From positions 62,001-126,000 of the forward strand of contig JAUIAO010000001.1 of assembly GCA_030425425.1 (NCBI GenBank): a DNA stretch of 64,000 nucleotides, read 5' to 3'. The notes under the pieces were generated by a model that was not told the origin of the DNA, made no database searches, and worked only from the letters and a program-made list of their open reading frames with translations. This stretch comes from Bacteroidia bacterium. GTDB lineage: Bacteria > Bacteroidota > Bacteroidia > Cytophagales > Cyclobacteriaceae. The translations under genes and the position numbers were made by a program. Shown piece after piece: positions 48,317-58,992 of the stretch (position 1 is its first letter; each line of letters begins with the position of its first letter).

Positions 48317-48345
48317 TCATATAAATAATCATTTTTATTAATTAA

Positions 48346-48537
48346 TCATACTCCCTGTGATGGGCCATCTTCCTCCTCTTCATTATCACTGCCCGATGTG
48401 TCACCACCCGAAGGAGAAGGTTGATTGATTTCTACTTTTGACATGATTTCATCCATATGTTCATCCTGAGAACAAGCTCCAGTAAACATAGAAACAACAA
48501 ATAATACAACTGCGAAGATGCTTTTTGACTTTTTCAT
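48346..48537 (-). CDS. Small acidic lipoprotein (63 aa)
   Basis: MKKSKSIFAVVLFVVSMFTGACSQ lipobox, acidic Gly/Ser tail, own terminator. Confidence 0.65.
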   Translation of the reverse strand: MKKSKSIFAVVLFVVSMFTGACSQDEHMDEIMSKVEINQPSPSGGDTSGSDNEEEEDGPSQGV

Positions 48538-48907
48538 AACTTAGATATTTTTGGTTTTCAATATCTAAATATAAGAATTAAGCGAATCAGTTAATCATTA
48601 ATTTGTCAACATAGTGCAAACATCTATTTAGCTTATTTTCATTTAGTTATGAACATGTAATCGTGATAATGAACGTTTTTATCCACAGTTAGTAAGCATT
48701 GCTGAAAAATTACTATTGATATATGTAGAGAAAATTAGATATCAGTAAATAATTTACCTTTTTGGATAAACACTTTAAATAATTATCAAAAAATGACATT
48801 AGTTATAGATATTGGCGATTTACTTTTGATCGTCTGCTGAGATAAACAGGGATGAAGAGATTTCCGCTAAAAATTCAAGGATCAGATTAAGCTTAAGAAT
48901 TATCGGT

Positions 48908-49279
48908 TTAATTGTAGTAATTGCCTGACTTCTTTTTAATGAATAGAGATCTCAAGCTATTTCCAGTTATTGCTCCAAACCCTGCAATGATTGCTCCAAT
49001 TAATCCGGTGACGATAATCAAGTAAATTTTATCATTGACAGGAAAAAGCTCTACAATCTTTTCTGACAGGATTGATTGTGACTTGAAGTCAATATACCAG
49101 GCATAGGATAGCCATAGGATTCCGCCACCCAAGAAACCAGATATGAAAACACTAAACCCATTACCGTAAATCAAAACACCAATAATAAATGATAAAATAA
49201 CTAGTATCCACCAAGGTAGAACGTTTGATAAAAAGAATCCAGCTATGATTATAAAAACGATTCGAGCTATAAATTTCAT
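48908..49279 (-). CDS. Small membrane protein (4 TM)
   Basis: Hydrophobic segments; start overlaps end of S45 gene. Confidence 0.6.
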   Translation of the reverse strand: MKFIARIVFIIIAGFFLSNVLPWWILVILSFIIGVLIYGNGFSVFISGFLGGGILWLSYAWYIDFKSQSILSEKIVELFPVNDKIYLIIVTGLIGAIIAGFGAITGNSLRSLFIKKKSGNYYN

Positions 49280-51690
49280 TATTTGGATGTAATTGTTTGT
49301 TGAGATATAACTTGTTTGGATTTAGAGATATCATTTCCGAACAGAAGTGGAGTATATACACCTTCAGCCCAATCTGAGATCATATGGCCATAATAGGGGC
49401 TACCTGGGTTTCCTGTTTGACTACCCGGGTAAATACCCCAAGCTTTGACGCCTTCTGGGTCTAACTCCACAACCATTCTCCATGATGGTCCGTGTCCTTT
49501 AGCAGCTGCATTAACAATACTTTTATAACCTCCAATTTTTACTTCACTCTCAGAAAATGGCTTCAATTTTAAATAATGTGATATGGTGGTGTTTTTAAAA
49601 TGTGCCCATGTCAGGTCGCCATGTTGATTATTCCAGTTTTGTAAAGAATCAGAAGCCAGTCTAAACGATTCATTGATTAAAGATTTGATATCTTCTACCT
49701 CCGTAGTATTGACTTTATCAAAGAATCTGAATGTAGAATCACCGTTCTTAATCAATGAGGTGGTTACGTAGGTATTGGGTTTGTTGATAGCGATTTTCAT
49801 AGTATCAAATTCATCCCAGATTTCCTGATACAGAATGTCCCACCAGACTTGAAAATAGGTTGGGGCGGTAGTATTAGGTTCATTAAAATAATCCCAATCT
49901 TTTAATATTTCTACCGTTTTTAATGTGGATGAACTAGAATCAAGATAGTCTAGAAGGGTAGGCAAAACGTCATATGCTGTGAGGTTAAAATTGTCATTCT
50001 GCAACTTCATCAAATCTTTTGGAGAAACTTCTTCCATTAACCTGAGTCGATCGTTGATTCTCCTATTTCTGTTATACTCATAATGATGGTCATAAACATA
50101 ATATGGGTATAGTGAATCAACCTGGTGTTGATTAGCTGAGCTTACAAAACCTCTAGATGGATTTTTCTGATACATCATATGGTCAAATGGAATGAATGAG
50201 TTCCATTCTTGCTTTGGGTCAGAACCATCCATTAAAAACTTACCTTGTTCCTCCCATTTGACTGGAAATTTCCCTGGAAGCCACATCGCAATATCCCCCT
50301 GACACGATCCGAAAATAAAGTTTTGTGGAGGTCCTTGAAATTGTTTTAAGGCATCGGTGAAGTCTGAATAGTTATTAGATTTATTTACATCATTCATAGC
50401 CATGAAGGTTGTACTCGGAAGGTGAGCAATCCACCTCATTGCATAATTCACTTTTTCATGATCGCCTTTGTAATTCCTGTCATAGACTAATGGTCCATGA
50501 TGTGTATATAAAATAGTATCGTAATAGGTTTCACCATTGGCAATTTGAATCTCTTCAATTTCTTTTGAAGTCTTAAACCACTGACCATTATAGAGGTATT
50601 CTTCTCTCTGATCATTCTTAAATGTGATAGTGTACCAATCTACCTGATCTCTGGGTGAGTTTGTCACACCCCAGGCAATGCTATCATTAAAACCAATCAA
50701 TATAACAGGTGTGCCAGGTACAGTTACCCCCATTACATTTCGTTGGTTCGAGTGCAAGTGACTTGCGTGCCATATAGATGGTAAAGTAAGACTTAGGTCT
50801 GGCTCATTAGCCAATAATACATGTCCACTTTTAGATTTCGAAGGTGCTACTGCAAAGTTGTTGCTACCATTTAGTGGATCTGGCTTTTCAATAGTTTCCT
50901 TCGTTTTGATGTTTGGATATTCAATTTCCGGTTTCTCAACTTTTATTGGGTCAAAGTCCCATATTCTATCTGATGAGATGACTGGGTCCAAATTTCCGAG
51001 TTGTTCCGGGAAAAGTTTGTCGAATAAATCTCTACCTAATAATTGTAAAGCATTTGTGTATTCAAGATCCGAATCACCGGAAGAAAGGGTCTGAGATAAA
51101 AGAGCATAAGCAAGATGTGACTTTTCAATTGTCCAGGCTTCTGGTTTATAATTCAAAAGTTTGAATTCAATTGGGTAGTCGGCAAGGGACAGGCTCTTGA
51201 TATATTGATTTACTCCGTTGGTGTATGCCTCAATGTTTTCGGTGAGCTCCTTTGACTGACTAGTGACCCGCAGAACTTTTTTGGTCATATTTTTCATACC
51301 TATTCTGCGCAGATAGATATCACTTTCTAGTAGGTCTTTTCCTAAAATTTCTGACAATCTACCCGTAACAACCCTAGATAAAAAGTCCATTTGCCATAAT
51401 CTGTCCTTAGCCGTAAGGTATCCCTGAACCAGAAATAGGTCGTGATCATTCTTTGCGAAAATGTGAGGGATATGAAGTTTATCATAGTAGACTTTAACTG
51501 GTTCTTTCAAGCCATTTAATTTCAAATCTACTATGTCGGATGATTCTTGTGATTCGCCATTTTGCCAGAAACCTTGAAAAGGACTCATGAATTTTCCAAG
51601 TGGTGGTATTGAATTGAAATTTCTATTCAAAGAATAGGTAAGAACAATTGTTATGAGAAGGAAAAAAATGAACCTTACAATTTTCATCAT
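49279..51690 (-). CDS. Penicillin acylase family protein (peptidase S45)
   Basis: DPLNGSNNFAVAPSKSKSGHVLLANEPDL, IAWGVTNSPRDQVDWY. Confidence 0.95.
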   Translation of the reverse strand: MMKIVRFIFFLLITIVLTYSLNRNFNSIPPLGKFMSPFQGFWQNGESQESSDIVDLKLNGLKEPVKVYYDKLHIPHIFAKNDHDLFLVQGYLTAKDRLWQMDFLSRVVTGRLSEILGKDLLESDIYLRRIGMKNMTKKVLRVTSQSKELTENIEAYTNGVNQYIKSLSLADYPIEFKLLNYKPEAWTIEKSHLAYALLSQTLSSGDSDLEYTNALQLLGRDLFDKLFPEQLGNLDPVISSDRIWDFDPIKVEKPEIEYPNIKTKETIEKPDPLNGSNNFAVAPSKSKSGHVLLANEPDLSLTLPSIWHASHLHSNQRNVMGVTVPGTPVILIGFNDSIAWGVTNSPRDQVDWYTITFKNDQREEYLYNGQWFKTSKEIEEIQIANGETYYDTILYTHHGPLVYDRNYKGDHEKVNYAMRWIAHLPSTTFMAMNDVNKSNNYSDFTDALKQFQGPPQNFIFGSCQGDIAMWLPGKFPVKWEEQGKFLMDGSDPKQEWNSFIPFDHMMYQKNPSRGFVSSANQHQVDSLYPYYVYDHHYEYNRNRRINDRLRLMEEVSPKDLMKLQNDNFNLTAYDVLPTLLDYLDSSSSTLKTVEILKDWDYFNEPNTTAPTYFQVWWDILYQEIWDEFDTMKIAINKPNTYVTTSLIKNGDSTFRFFDKVNTTEVEDIKSLINESFRLASDSLQNWNNQHGDLTWAHFKNTTISHYLKLKPFSESEVKIGGYKSIVNAAAKGHGPSWRMVVELDPEGVKAWGIYPGSQTGNPGSPYYGHMISDWAEGVYTPLLFGNDISKSKQVISQQTITSK

Positions 51691-51826
51691 TTTATACTTG
51701 AATGTTGTTCCTGATGGTTCAGGAGGGGTTATTTAATCGGTTCGATGTTGATCCGATGGGTTACATCGAAATTAGATTGGAAAAATATCAATAAAATAGC
51801 AGATTGCAGCTATTATTCGTAAGGTT

Positions 51827-52405
51827 ATGACAATAAGCTCTACATATTACCAACCGCTTAAAGATATTCTGGATTTTGTAGGAGCATTAGCATTAATAAT
51901 CTTAACATTTCCTCTGCAGTTGGGCATAGGTTTAATCCTGTTTGTAAAAAACAGGAGAGTTTTGTTTATCCACAGACGACCAGGACTACATTCGAATTTA
52001 TTTCCTCTAATAAAATTTCGAACAATGAATGATTCAGAAGTCATAGGGTTTTTTGAGTCATTCCTTCGAAAAACTTCTCTTGATGAACTCCCACAATTAT
52101 ATAACATCATGATTGGACAAATGAGTTTTATTGGTCCAAGACCATTACTAGAGGAATATTTAGGTGCCTATTCTTCGGAACAATTGAAAAGGCACAGTGT
52201 AAAGCCTGGAATAACAGGCTGGGCTCAGGTGAATGGTAGAAATCAACTCAACCTTGATGAAAAAGTTGATTATGATTTAGAATATGTTAATTCAATTTCA
52301 TTAAGAATGGATTTGAAAATTCTACGTCTCACTTTTATTCAAGTTTTGAAATGGGGTGAAGCCGATTTACATGCGGTACAGCATAAGAAAGCTCAGCATG
52401 CCTGA
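51827..52405 (+). CDS. Sugar transferase (undecaprenyl-phosphate glycosyl-1-phosphate transferase family)
   Basis: RRPGLHSNLFPLIKFRTM, LRKTSLDELPQLYNIMIGQMSFIGPRPLL, KPGITGWAQVNGRN. Confidence 0.95.
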   Translation: MTISSTYYQPLKDILDFVGALALIILTFPLQLGIGLILFVKNRRVLFIHRRPGLHSNLFPLIKFRTMNDSEVIGFFESFLRKTSLDELPQLYNIMIGQMSFIGPRPLLEEYLGAYSSEQLKRHSVKPGITGWAQVNGRNQLNLDEKVDYDLEYVNSISLRMDLKILRLTFIQVLKWGEADLHAVQHKKAQHA

Positions 52406-53528
52406 AAATCAAAAGATTTTGTTTTCCCCACCCAATGTGGATGATTTAGACACGGAAGAGGTGATAAGGGCACTGAAGAGTGGCTGGGTTGCACCTGTTG
52501 GCCCACAACTTGAAGAGTTTTCAGGAATTCTCCAATCCCGGTTTAATATTCCGCATGTAGTCTTGATGAATTCTGGCACTTCTGCTTTGCATATAGCTTT
52601 GAAACTAGCTGGAATCGGGTCGGGTGATCATGTGGTGGTGGGTACTTTCAGTTTTATCGCTGCAGCCAATGTAGTGTTATATGAAAGAGCTGTGCCGGTT
52701 TTTGTTGATAGCGAAGATTCAACGTGGAATCTAGACCCAGACTTGCTAGAAGAGTATTTGAATAAGAAAAGAGGGAAACCAGATTTTCCGAAAGCAGTAA
52801 TTGTAACTCACGTATACGGTATTCCAGCTAAAATTATAAGAATAAAAGAGATCTGTGGTGAGCATGGAGTGAAGCTAATTGAAGATGCAGCAGAAGCACT
52901 TGGAAGTACAATTGAAGATGAACAATTAGGTTGTGTAGGGGATTATGGAGTTTTATCATTTAACGGGAATAAAATCATTACAACGAGTGGTGGAGGTGCA
53001 TTGATTTGTAAAACTGAACTGGATCAATCCAAAGCCCGGAAGTGGATCACTCAGTCTAAGAGTTTTACCCACGCGTATGAACATGATCAGATTGGCTATA
53101 ACTATGCTTTGAGTAACATTTTGGCAGGACTCGGAATAGGGCAATTGAAAAAGATTGATCATTTTTTGAAAGTTAAGTCTGAAATAAATGCCTATTATCG
53201 AGATCAATTGTCTGGAGTAAAGTGGATTGATTTTCCCGCTGAAATTGAAGGAAGTAATCATTGGGTCAACCCGATCAAAATAAAAAGCGAATTTTTAAAA
53301 TATATCTCACCTGAGCATGTTATTGAACATTTAGAGCACGTGAATATTGAAGCGAGAAAGCTTTTTATGCCACTTCATATGCAGTCGTTCCTTTCAGGCT
53401 ATGAATCTTTTGGGCGAGAGGTAAGTGAAGGGCTGTATCAATCAGGGGTTTGCTTGCCCAGTGGTACAAGTCTGGAGGTTAAGGATCTTGATCGCATTGT
53501 CAAAGCCCTGAAAGATCTGCTTTTTTAA
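52398..53528 (+). CDS. DegT/DnrJ/EryC1/StrS family aminotransferase
   Basis: SGTSALHIALKLAGIGSGDHVV, EDAAEALGS, LSFNGNKIITTSGGGAL; start trimmed to ATG 52398. Confidence 0.95.
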   Translation: MPENQKILFSPPNVDDLDTEEVIRALKSGWVAPVGPQLEEFSGILQSRFNIPHVVLMNSGTSALHIALKLAGIGSGDHVVVGTFSFIAAANVVLYERAVPVFVDSEDSTWNLDPDLLEEYLNKKRGKPDFPKAVIVTHVYGIPAKIIRIKEICGEHGVKLIEDAAEALGSTIEDEQLGCVGDYGVLSFNGNKIITTSGGGALICKTELDQSKARKWITQSKSFTHAYEHDQIGYNYALSNILAGLGIGQLKKIDHFLKVKSEINAYYRDQLSGVKWIDFPAEIEGSNHWVNPIKIKSEFLKYISPEHVIEHLEHVNIEARKLFMPLHMQSFLSGYESFGREVSEGLYQSGVCLPSGTSLEVKDLDRIVKALKDLLF

Positions 53529-53532
53529 TGTC

Positions 53533-54363
53533 TTATTCTTTCTTGCTAAACATATCTGGAGGCAAGAAAAACTCAAACTTGAAATTGAGAAATAAGTATG
53601 CGTCCTTATCCGAGTTATCACCTCTAGGGCTACCAGGGACCATGAGGTCATACGCTTCTTCGTTTACAATATCTATTTCATTTTTCCTATTTGATAGATT
53701 TTGAACAACTATGTTGTCTGATGTGGAATAATTTCCGGACACATCGTCCAAATAGTCTGAGAAAGTATATCTATAGGTGATCTCGGTGTTGAAGTTGAGA
53801 AAAGGGGATATTCTCCATTTTAATCCGGCTCCCAATGGTATAATCATAGTCCATCGACTATATGAGACATCTTCTGTAGGGTATTCCCATAAGTTGTAAT
53901 TGTTGCCAGCCATTTCTGTTTTCGGGTTAAGCATTGTCAACCCTAAGCCGGCTAATAAGTATGGGTCTAGCTGAGGTCTTTTGTAATAATCGCCTGCATA
54001 TTTTTTCATAAAGAATATTCCCTGAACGCTTGCTTCATAATTGACTGCAGAGAAAGAAAGATTTCTTTGTCGATAGAATGAGCTGTCTGAAGCATGCTTG
54101 TCATGGCCTCTGATATTGTATCTTCCAATTTCTATTCTAGCAGCAATTCTACTCCACAGTCTTGCTTCCAGTCCCAAAGAAATATTTGATACTTCATTCT
54201 GTATGCTTCCATTGTGCTTAAGTTCACCTCGATAAGAAGCAAAACCAAAAGTGGCCTGACCACTAAAGTATCGGTCGCTCAGTTTCCATGAAAGGAAATC
54301 CTGTGCATTGGCAACAGCAACTGCGCTCAATATCAGAATAAAAATTAACCAGGCTTTTCTCAT
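53533..54363 (-). CDS. Outer-membrane beta-barrel protein (DUF6089-like)
   Basis: Signal peptide plus alternating barrel strands. Confidence 0.7.
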   Translation of the reverse strand: MRKAWLIFILILSAVAVANAQDFLSWKLSDRYFSGQATFGFASYRGELKHNGSIQNEVSNISLGLEARLWSRIAARIEIGRYNIRGHDKHASDSSFYRQRNLSFSAVNYEASVQGIFFMKKYAGDYYKRPQLDPYLLAGLGLTMLNPKTEMAGNNYNLWEYPTEDVSYSRWTMIIPLGAGLKWRISPFLNFNTEITYRYTFSDYLDDVSGNYSTSDNIVVQNLSNRKNEIDIVNEEAYDLMVPGSPRGDNSDKDAYLFLNFKFEFFLPPDMFSKKE

Positions 54364-54453
54364 GATTGGTCAAATTAAGGAAAAAACGATGGAATAAGGG
54401 CAGAGCAGATAATATAAGTGATGATAATCTTTTTTTAGTGCCCATTACAAACA

Positions 54454-54482
54454 AAAAAAGCCTTGAGAATCAAGGCTTTTTT
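54454..54482. terminator. Intrinsic terminator downstream of tRNA-Asp
   Basis: GCCTTGA-GAA-TCAAGGC with A and T tracts. Confidence 0.85.
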
Positions 54483-54483
54483 G

Positions 54484-54557
54484 CGGTATGGACGGGACTC
54501 GAACCCGCGACCTCCTGCGTGACAGGCAGGCATTCTAACCAGCTGAACTACCACACC
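54484..54557 (-). tRNA. tRNA-Asp (GTC)
   Basis: GGTGTGGTAGTTCAGCTGGTTAGAATGCCTGCCTGTCACGCAGGAGGTCGCGGGTTCGAGTCCCGTCCATACCG cloverleaf, anticodon GTC. Confidence 0.97.
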
Positions 54558-54719
54558 GTTCGATAAATTCAGGATCGTTTTCCTGAATTGCGATGCAAAA
54601 CTATAAGCTTATTTTTTCTTATGCAACAAGGTTGATGAATTATTTCAAATCTATTTCAACAACTTCGATTAGACCACAAATTCTTTTATGGCTACATTTG
54701 CTTTTTTAAACCAGAGACT

Positions 54720-55667
54720 ATGCATTTAGATTTCGAACAACCAATAGTGGAATTAGAAAGTAAACTGGCTGACATGAAACAACTGGCCCAGACTAGTGAT
54801 GTGGATGTGTCAGATGCTATTAAAAAATTGGAAAAGAAGATCGTGGAGTTGAAAAAGGATACTTTTAAGAATCTTACTCGCTGGCAGAGGGTTCAGCTTT
54901 CTCGTCACCCAGATCGTCCATATACACTTGACTATATATATGAGATTGCCGATGAGTTTATAGAACTGCACGGAGACCGGTCGGTTCGTGACGATAAAGC
55001 AATGGTTGGAGGTCTTGCAACTATAGACGGTTTGCCGGTGATGATCATCGGGCAGCAAAAAGGTCGTAACACTAAGCAGCGTCAGGAAAGAAATTTTGGG
55101 ATGGCCAATCCTGAAGGGTATCGAAAGGCTTTGCGATTGATGAAAATTGCGGAAAAGTTTAATAGACCCATTATTACTCTGATAGACACTCCAGGTGCTT
55201 TTCCGGGTTTGGAAGCCGAAGAAAGAGGGCAGGGTGAAGCAATAGCCAGAAACCTGATTGAAATGATGATGCTTAAAGTGCCCGTGATTAGTGTGATCAT
55301 CGGAGAGGGCGCATCTGGAGGCGCACTTGGAATTGCGATTGCCGATAAGGTGCTGATGATGGAAAACACCTGGTACTCTGTGATATCTCCTGAATCATGC
55401 TCATCCATACTTTGGAGAAGCTGGGATTACAAGGAACAGGCAGCAGAAGCATTGAAACTTACCGCAAGTGATATGCTGGAGCATAAGCTGATTGATGGAA
55501 CAATCAACGAGCCTCTCGGTGGTGCGCATACGGATATGAAATCCGCCGCTTCGGAATTGAAGAAAGAAGTTATGAAGCACATCAAAGCTTTGAGTAAACA
55601 GTCCAGCGAAAAGAGAATTAAAAATAGAATTGATAAATTCTCTGATATGGGTGTTGTTGCAGAATAA
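54720..55667 (+). CDS. accA: Acetyl-CoA carboxylase carboxyltransferase subunit alpha
   Basis: [54 protein letters not shown]. Confidence 0.98.
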   Translation: MHLDFEQPIVELESKLADMKQLAQTSDVDVSDAIKKLEKKIVELKKDTFKNLTRWQRVQLSRHPDRPYTLDYIYEIADEFIELHGDRSVRDDKAMVGGLATIDGLPVMIIGQQKGRNTKQRQERNFGMANPEGYRKALRLMKIAEKFNRPIITLIDTPGAFPGLEAEERGQGEAIARNLIEMMMLKVPVISVIIGEGASGGALGIAIADKVLMMENTWYSVISPESCSSILWRSWDYKEQAAEALKLTASDMLEHKLIDGTINEPLGGAHTDMKSAASELKKEVMKHIKALSKQSSEKRIKNRIDKFSDMGVVAE

Positions 55668-55672
55668 TAGAA

Positions 55673-56452
55673 TTGAAAACTTCACCTAAAATCGGGTTAG
55701 TATTGTCTGGTGGAGGAGCGAGAGGATTTGCTCACCTTGGGATGATTAAAGCCCTTCAGGAAAATAATGTTGAAATTAGTGCCGTGAGTGGCACAAGTGC
55801 AGGCGCTTTAATAGGCGCCTTTTTTTGTCAAGGCTATTCACCTGATGAAACACTGGAAATCATTGAAAAAACGAGTCTTATATCCTCATTAAGGCCGTCA
55901 TTCAATAGGAGAAGTTTACTGAAAATAGAATCAGCCTATAAGGAATTGATAAAGTATTTTACTCATGATTCTTTTGATAAGCTTACCATACCACTTTACG
56001 TAACGGCAACTGATATAGTAAAAGCAGAGCAAGTGATTTTTAACTCAGGACCTCTCATTAAACCACTTCTAGCATCGAGTAGTATACCGGTAGTATTTGA
56101 CCCTATTGTATTCAATGGAAAAACATTGATTGATGGAGGAATAATGGATAATTTGCCACATCTTCCGTTGAAAGAGGTTTGTGATAAAATAATAGGAATG
56201 CATTCAAATCCTCTGAGTAGTGATTATCATCTTACTAACTGGAAAAGCTTGATAGAACGATCTCTAATGATGACGGTCACACAAAATGTATATTCTAAAT
56301 CTGATCAATTTGATTTGTTTTTGGAGCCTGGAGGTATAGGCGTCTTTAAGGTGTTTGACTTTAAAAGTGCTCGAAAAATATTCAATTTAGGATATCAGTA
56401 CTTGAAAGAAGAAATTAGTAAAGGAGTATTGGACAAATTGAAAATACAATGA
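55673..56452 (+). CDS. Patatin-like phospholipase (RssA-like)
   Basis: LVLSGGGARGFAHLGMIKAL, SGTSAGALIGAFFCQGYSP, DGGIMDNLP. Confidence 0.93.
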   Translation: MKTSPKIGLVLSGGGARGFAHLGMIKALQENNVEISAVSGTSAGALIGAFFCQGYSPDETLEIIEKTSLISSLRPSFNRRSLLKIESAYKELIKYFTHDSFDKLTIPLYVTATDIVKAEQVIFNSGPLIKPLLASSSIPVVFDPIVFNGKTLIDGGIMDNLPHLPLKEVCDKIIGMHSNPLSSDYHLTNWKSLIERSLMMTVTQNVYSKSDQFDLFLEPGGIGVFKVFDFKSARKIFNLGYQYLKEEISKGVLDKLKIQ

Positions 56453-56997
56453 AATCTGTTTATCAATTCTTTTTTGATCTGGCTGGATGGAAAGTAGTAG
56501 GAGGCAAGCCTGATATCAAAAAGTATGTCTTGATTCTCGCACCTCATACTAGCAATTGGGATTTTTTCGTTGGTCTGGCTGCTAGAAGCATCAGCGGACT
56601 TCAGAGCCAATATCTGGCTAAGAAATCACTTTTCGACATTCCATTGGTTGGTTGGGTGATGTGCAAACTTGGCGGTCATCCAGTTGACCGAAAGCGTAAA
56701 ACCAATATTGTTGATCAGGTAGTAGAGCACTTTAATAATCATGAGGAATTTGTCATTACTATTACTCCTGAAGGAACTCGATCATACAATCCGCATTGGA
56801 AAACTGGTTTTTATCGAATTGCACTCAAGGCCAATGTACCGATAGTCATGGTTACATTTGATTTTGAAAATAAGGAAGTAAGGTGGGCAGACCCGGTTTA
56901 TCCACCACAGGATGCAAATGTGAAGCAGGAGATTGAAAATATAAAAGCTCATTACCGAGGGGTAAAAGGCAAATATCCGGAAAATGGAATTCGTTAA
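56449..56997 (+). CDS. 1-acyl-sn-glycerol-3-phosphate acyltransferase-like
   Basis: APHTSNWDFFVGL (HX4D), ITPEGTRSYNPHWKTGFYRIAL. Confidence 0.9.
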   Translation: MKSVYQFFFDLAGWKVVGGKPDIKKYVLILAPHTSNWDFFVGLAARSISGLQSQYLAKKSLFDIPLVGWVMCKLGGHPVDRKRKTNIVDQVVEHFNNHEEFVITITPEGTRSYNPHWKTGFYRIALKANVPIVMVTFDFENKEVRWADPVYPPQDANVKQEIENIKAHYRGVKGKYPENGIR

Positions 56998-57006
56998 AAT
57001 GGACAT

Positions 57007-58332
57007 TCAATTACTTCCTAATAATTTTTTGTCAAATTTGACCGAAAAGGTGGTGCCTGTTTTGCCATCTGAATGAACGGTGATATCACCCTGATGTTCT
57101 TTAATGATCTGATAAGTAATATATAGACCTAATCCAGTACCATGTCCTGGGGGTTTTGTGGTAAAGAATGGCTCGAATATTTTCACTTGGTTGACAGGTT
57201 CGATCCCAATTCCATCATCACTTATTGATAAACTTACTTCATCCTCAGATACTTCAGTTTTGATTTCGATTTTACCTTCTGTTTCAATCGCTTGAGAAGC
57301 ATTGGCGAGTAAATTCAAAAAAGCCTGATGCAGTCTTCCAGCATTTCCATAGAGGATTATTTTACTCGATGAAAAATGCTTTACAACTTGAGTCTTGTTT
57401 TTAAGTTCATTTCCTAAAATCGTTAAGCAGTTTTCTATAATCTCATGAAGATTACATGATTCATTCATGTTAGTAGTCTGTCTGCTAAACTGCTTTAATC
57501 CTTTCACTATACTGGTGGATCTAATCACACCTTCTTTAATTATTTGTACGTATTTTTCTACCTTTTCCGGGTGTTCCAGATTTTCCTTATGTAGCTCAGT
57601 CGCCAACTCTTCTATTCCTACATGAATGAAATTCAGAGGATTATTCAATTCATGACTAATGCCTGCTGATAAGGTGCCTAGTGAAGCCATTTTTTCCGAT
57701 TGTACCAGTTGATTTTGAGCAGATTTAAGTTGTAAATGTTCTTCTTCCAGTCGGTTGTATAATTTCTGTAATTCCTTTTTTTGTTGTTCCAATTCCAATT
57801 GCTGTTGGTTTCTAAACCAATTATAGATAGATCCTCCGGTAAGTGTTAAACCCACGTACAACAAGCCAGCCGCCATAAACCTCATTGGAAAAACTTCTAC
57901 CATGTAACTGGGAAACAGGAAGTACGTGTAAATCCCATTCCCGACTACAAAGACTCCAGACAAAATATACCAGATATAGGTGTCTTTTGGATTTACAGTT
58001 ACAGTTACCAAAATTGGCAATAAGGCCAACCAAAACACCACAACGTGGTAGTAATCAGTTTTTTGCAGTAGAATTAGCTGAAAATAGCCAAACATGGTTA
58101 GGAGGTTGATGTTTGCCAAGATGCGTTCAGAAAAGCCTTTAGTGAGCAAAATAATTTGGAAAAAGACCAGAATGAGCAGCAGGAGTATCAACCAGTTTTC
58201 TGAATATGAAAACTCAAAAACAAATGTATTAATGATCAATCCTATAAGAGATCCGGATAGGATCAACAAGTAAAAAAGTCCAAGCGGATTATTCTTGGAG
58301 GTGAGCAGTTTCAATGTGTGTTTTGATAACAT
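57007..58332 (-). CDS. Membrane sensor histidine kinase
   Basis: 6-TM N-term, SLGTLSAGISHELNNPLNFI H-box, HATPase G boxes. Confidence 0.93.
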   Translation of the reverse strand: MLSKHTLKLLTSKNNPLGLFYLLILSGSLIGLIINTFVFEFSYSENWLILLLLILVFFQIILLTKGFSERILANINLLTMFGYFQLILLQKTDYYHVVVFWLALLPILVTVTVNPKDTYIWYILSGVFVVGNGIYTYFLFPSYMVEVFPMRFMAAGLLYVGLTLTGGSIYNWFRNQQQLELEQQKKELQKLYNRLEEEHLQLKSAQNQLVQSEKMASLGTLSAGISHELNNPLNFIHVGIEELATELHKENLEHPEKVEKYVQIIKEGVIRSTSIVKGLKQFSRQTTNMNESCNLHEIIENCLTILGNELKNKTQVVKHFSSSKIILYGNAGRLHQAFLNLLANASQAIETEGKIEIKTEVSEDEVSLSISDDGIGIEPVNQVKIFEPFFTTKPPGHGTGLGLYITYQIIKEHQGDITVHSDGKTGTTFSVKFDKKLLGSN

Positions 58333-58529
58333 AATTGCTGAACCTAAGTGATCATTTATAAGTCGATTTAGCCAATCTCAAAAAAGTGACCTGAAAAATT
58401 TACCGGCTGTCCTTGATCCGTCGAGTTGGCTATTAAATGGTAAATTGCTGCATTTAGTCGGAAATAATTATTCGAATTAGAAGAAATTTGTCACTTTCGG
58501 ATTCCCGATTACTAATTGATGGTGATAAT

Positions 58530-58913
58530 ATGGATACACAAACCAAGCCTACTATATTGTTTCTGGATGATGAGGATTTGAACCTCTTTTTGTTCAAAAC
58601 AGCTCATGAAGAAAAATATGATATAATTACAACAAGTACTCCGAATGAAGCATTGGAAACTTTAAGGCACAATCATTCTATAAAATTGGTGATAAGTGAT
58701 TATCGTATGGCTGAGATGAACGGTGTTGATTTTGTTAAACTCGCAAAAACTAACCATCCAGAAAAGGCATATTTTCTTTTAACAGCTTTTGGTGATACTG
58801 ACGAGATAGCAGATGCAATAGACAGCAAATTTTTGGATGGTTACTTCGAAAAACCAATGAATCGTGAAGAAATCAGGAAATCACTTGATCGTGCTCTTAC
58901 AGAGTTAAAATAA
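58530..58913 (+). CDS. Single-domain response regulator
   Basis: ILFLDDEDLNLFLFK, LVISDYRMAEMNGVDF, YFEKPMN; start trimmed from 58488. Confidence 0.92.
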   Translation: MDTQTKPTILFLDDEDLNLFLFKTAHEEKYDIITTSTPNEALETLRHNHSIKLVISDYRMAEMNGVDFVKLAKTNHPEKAYFLLTAFGDTDEIADAIDSKFLDGYFEKPMNREEIRKSLDRALTELK

Positions 58914-58992
58914 GAGCTTAGTTTATTTGTAGTGATCCTACATGGTTTTCAAAACAAATAGAGTCAACATTGGTATACTATTTTAAAAGATC

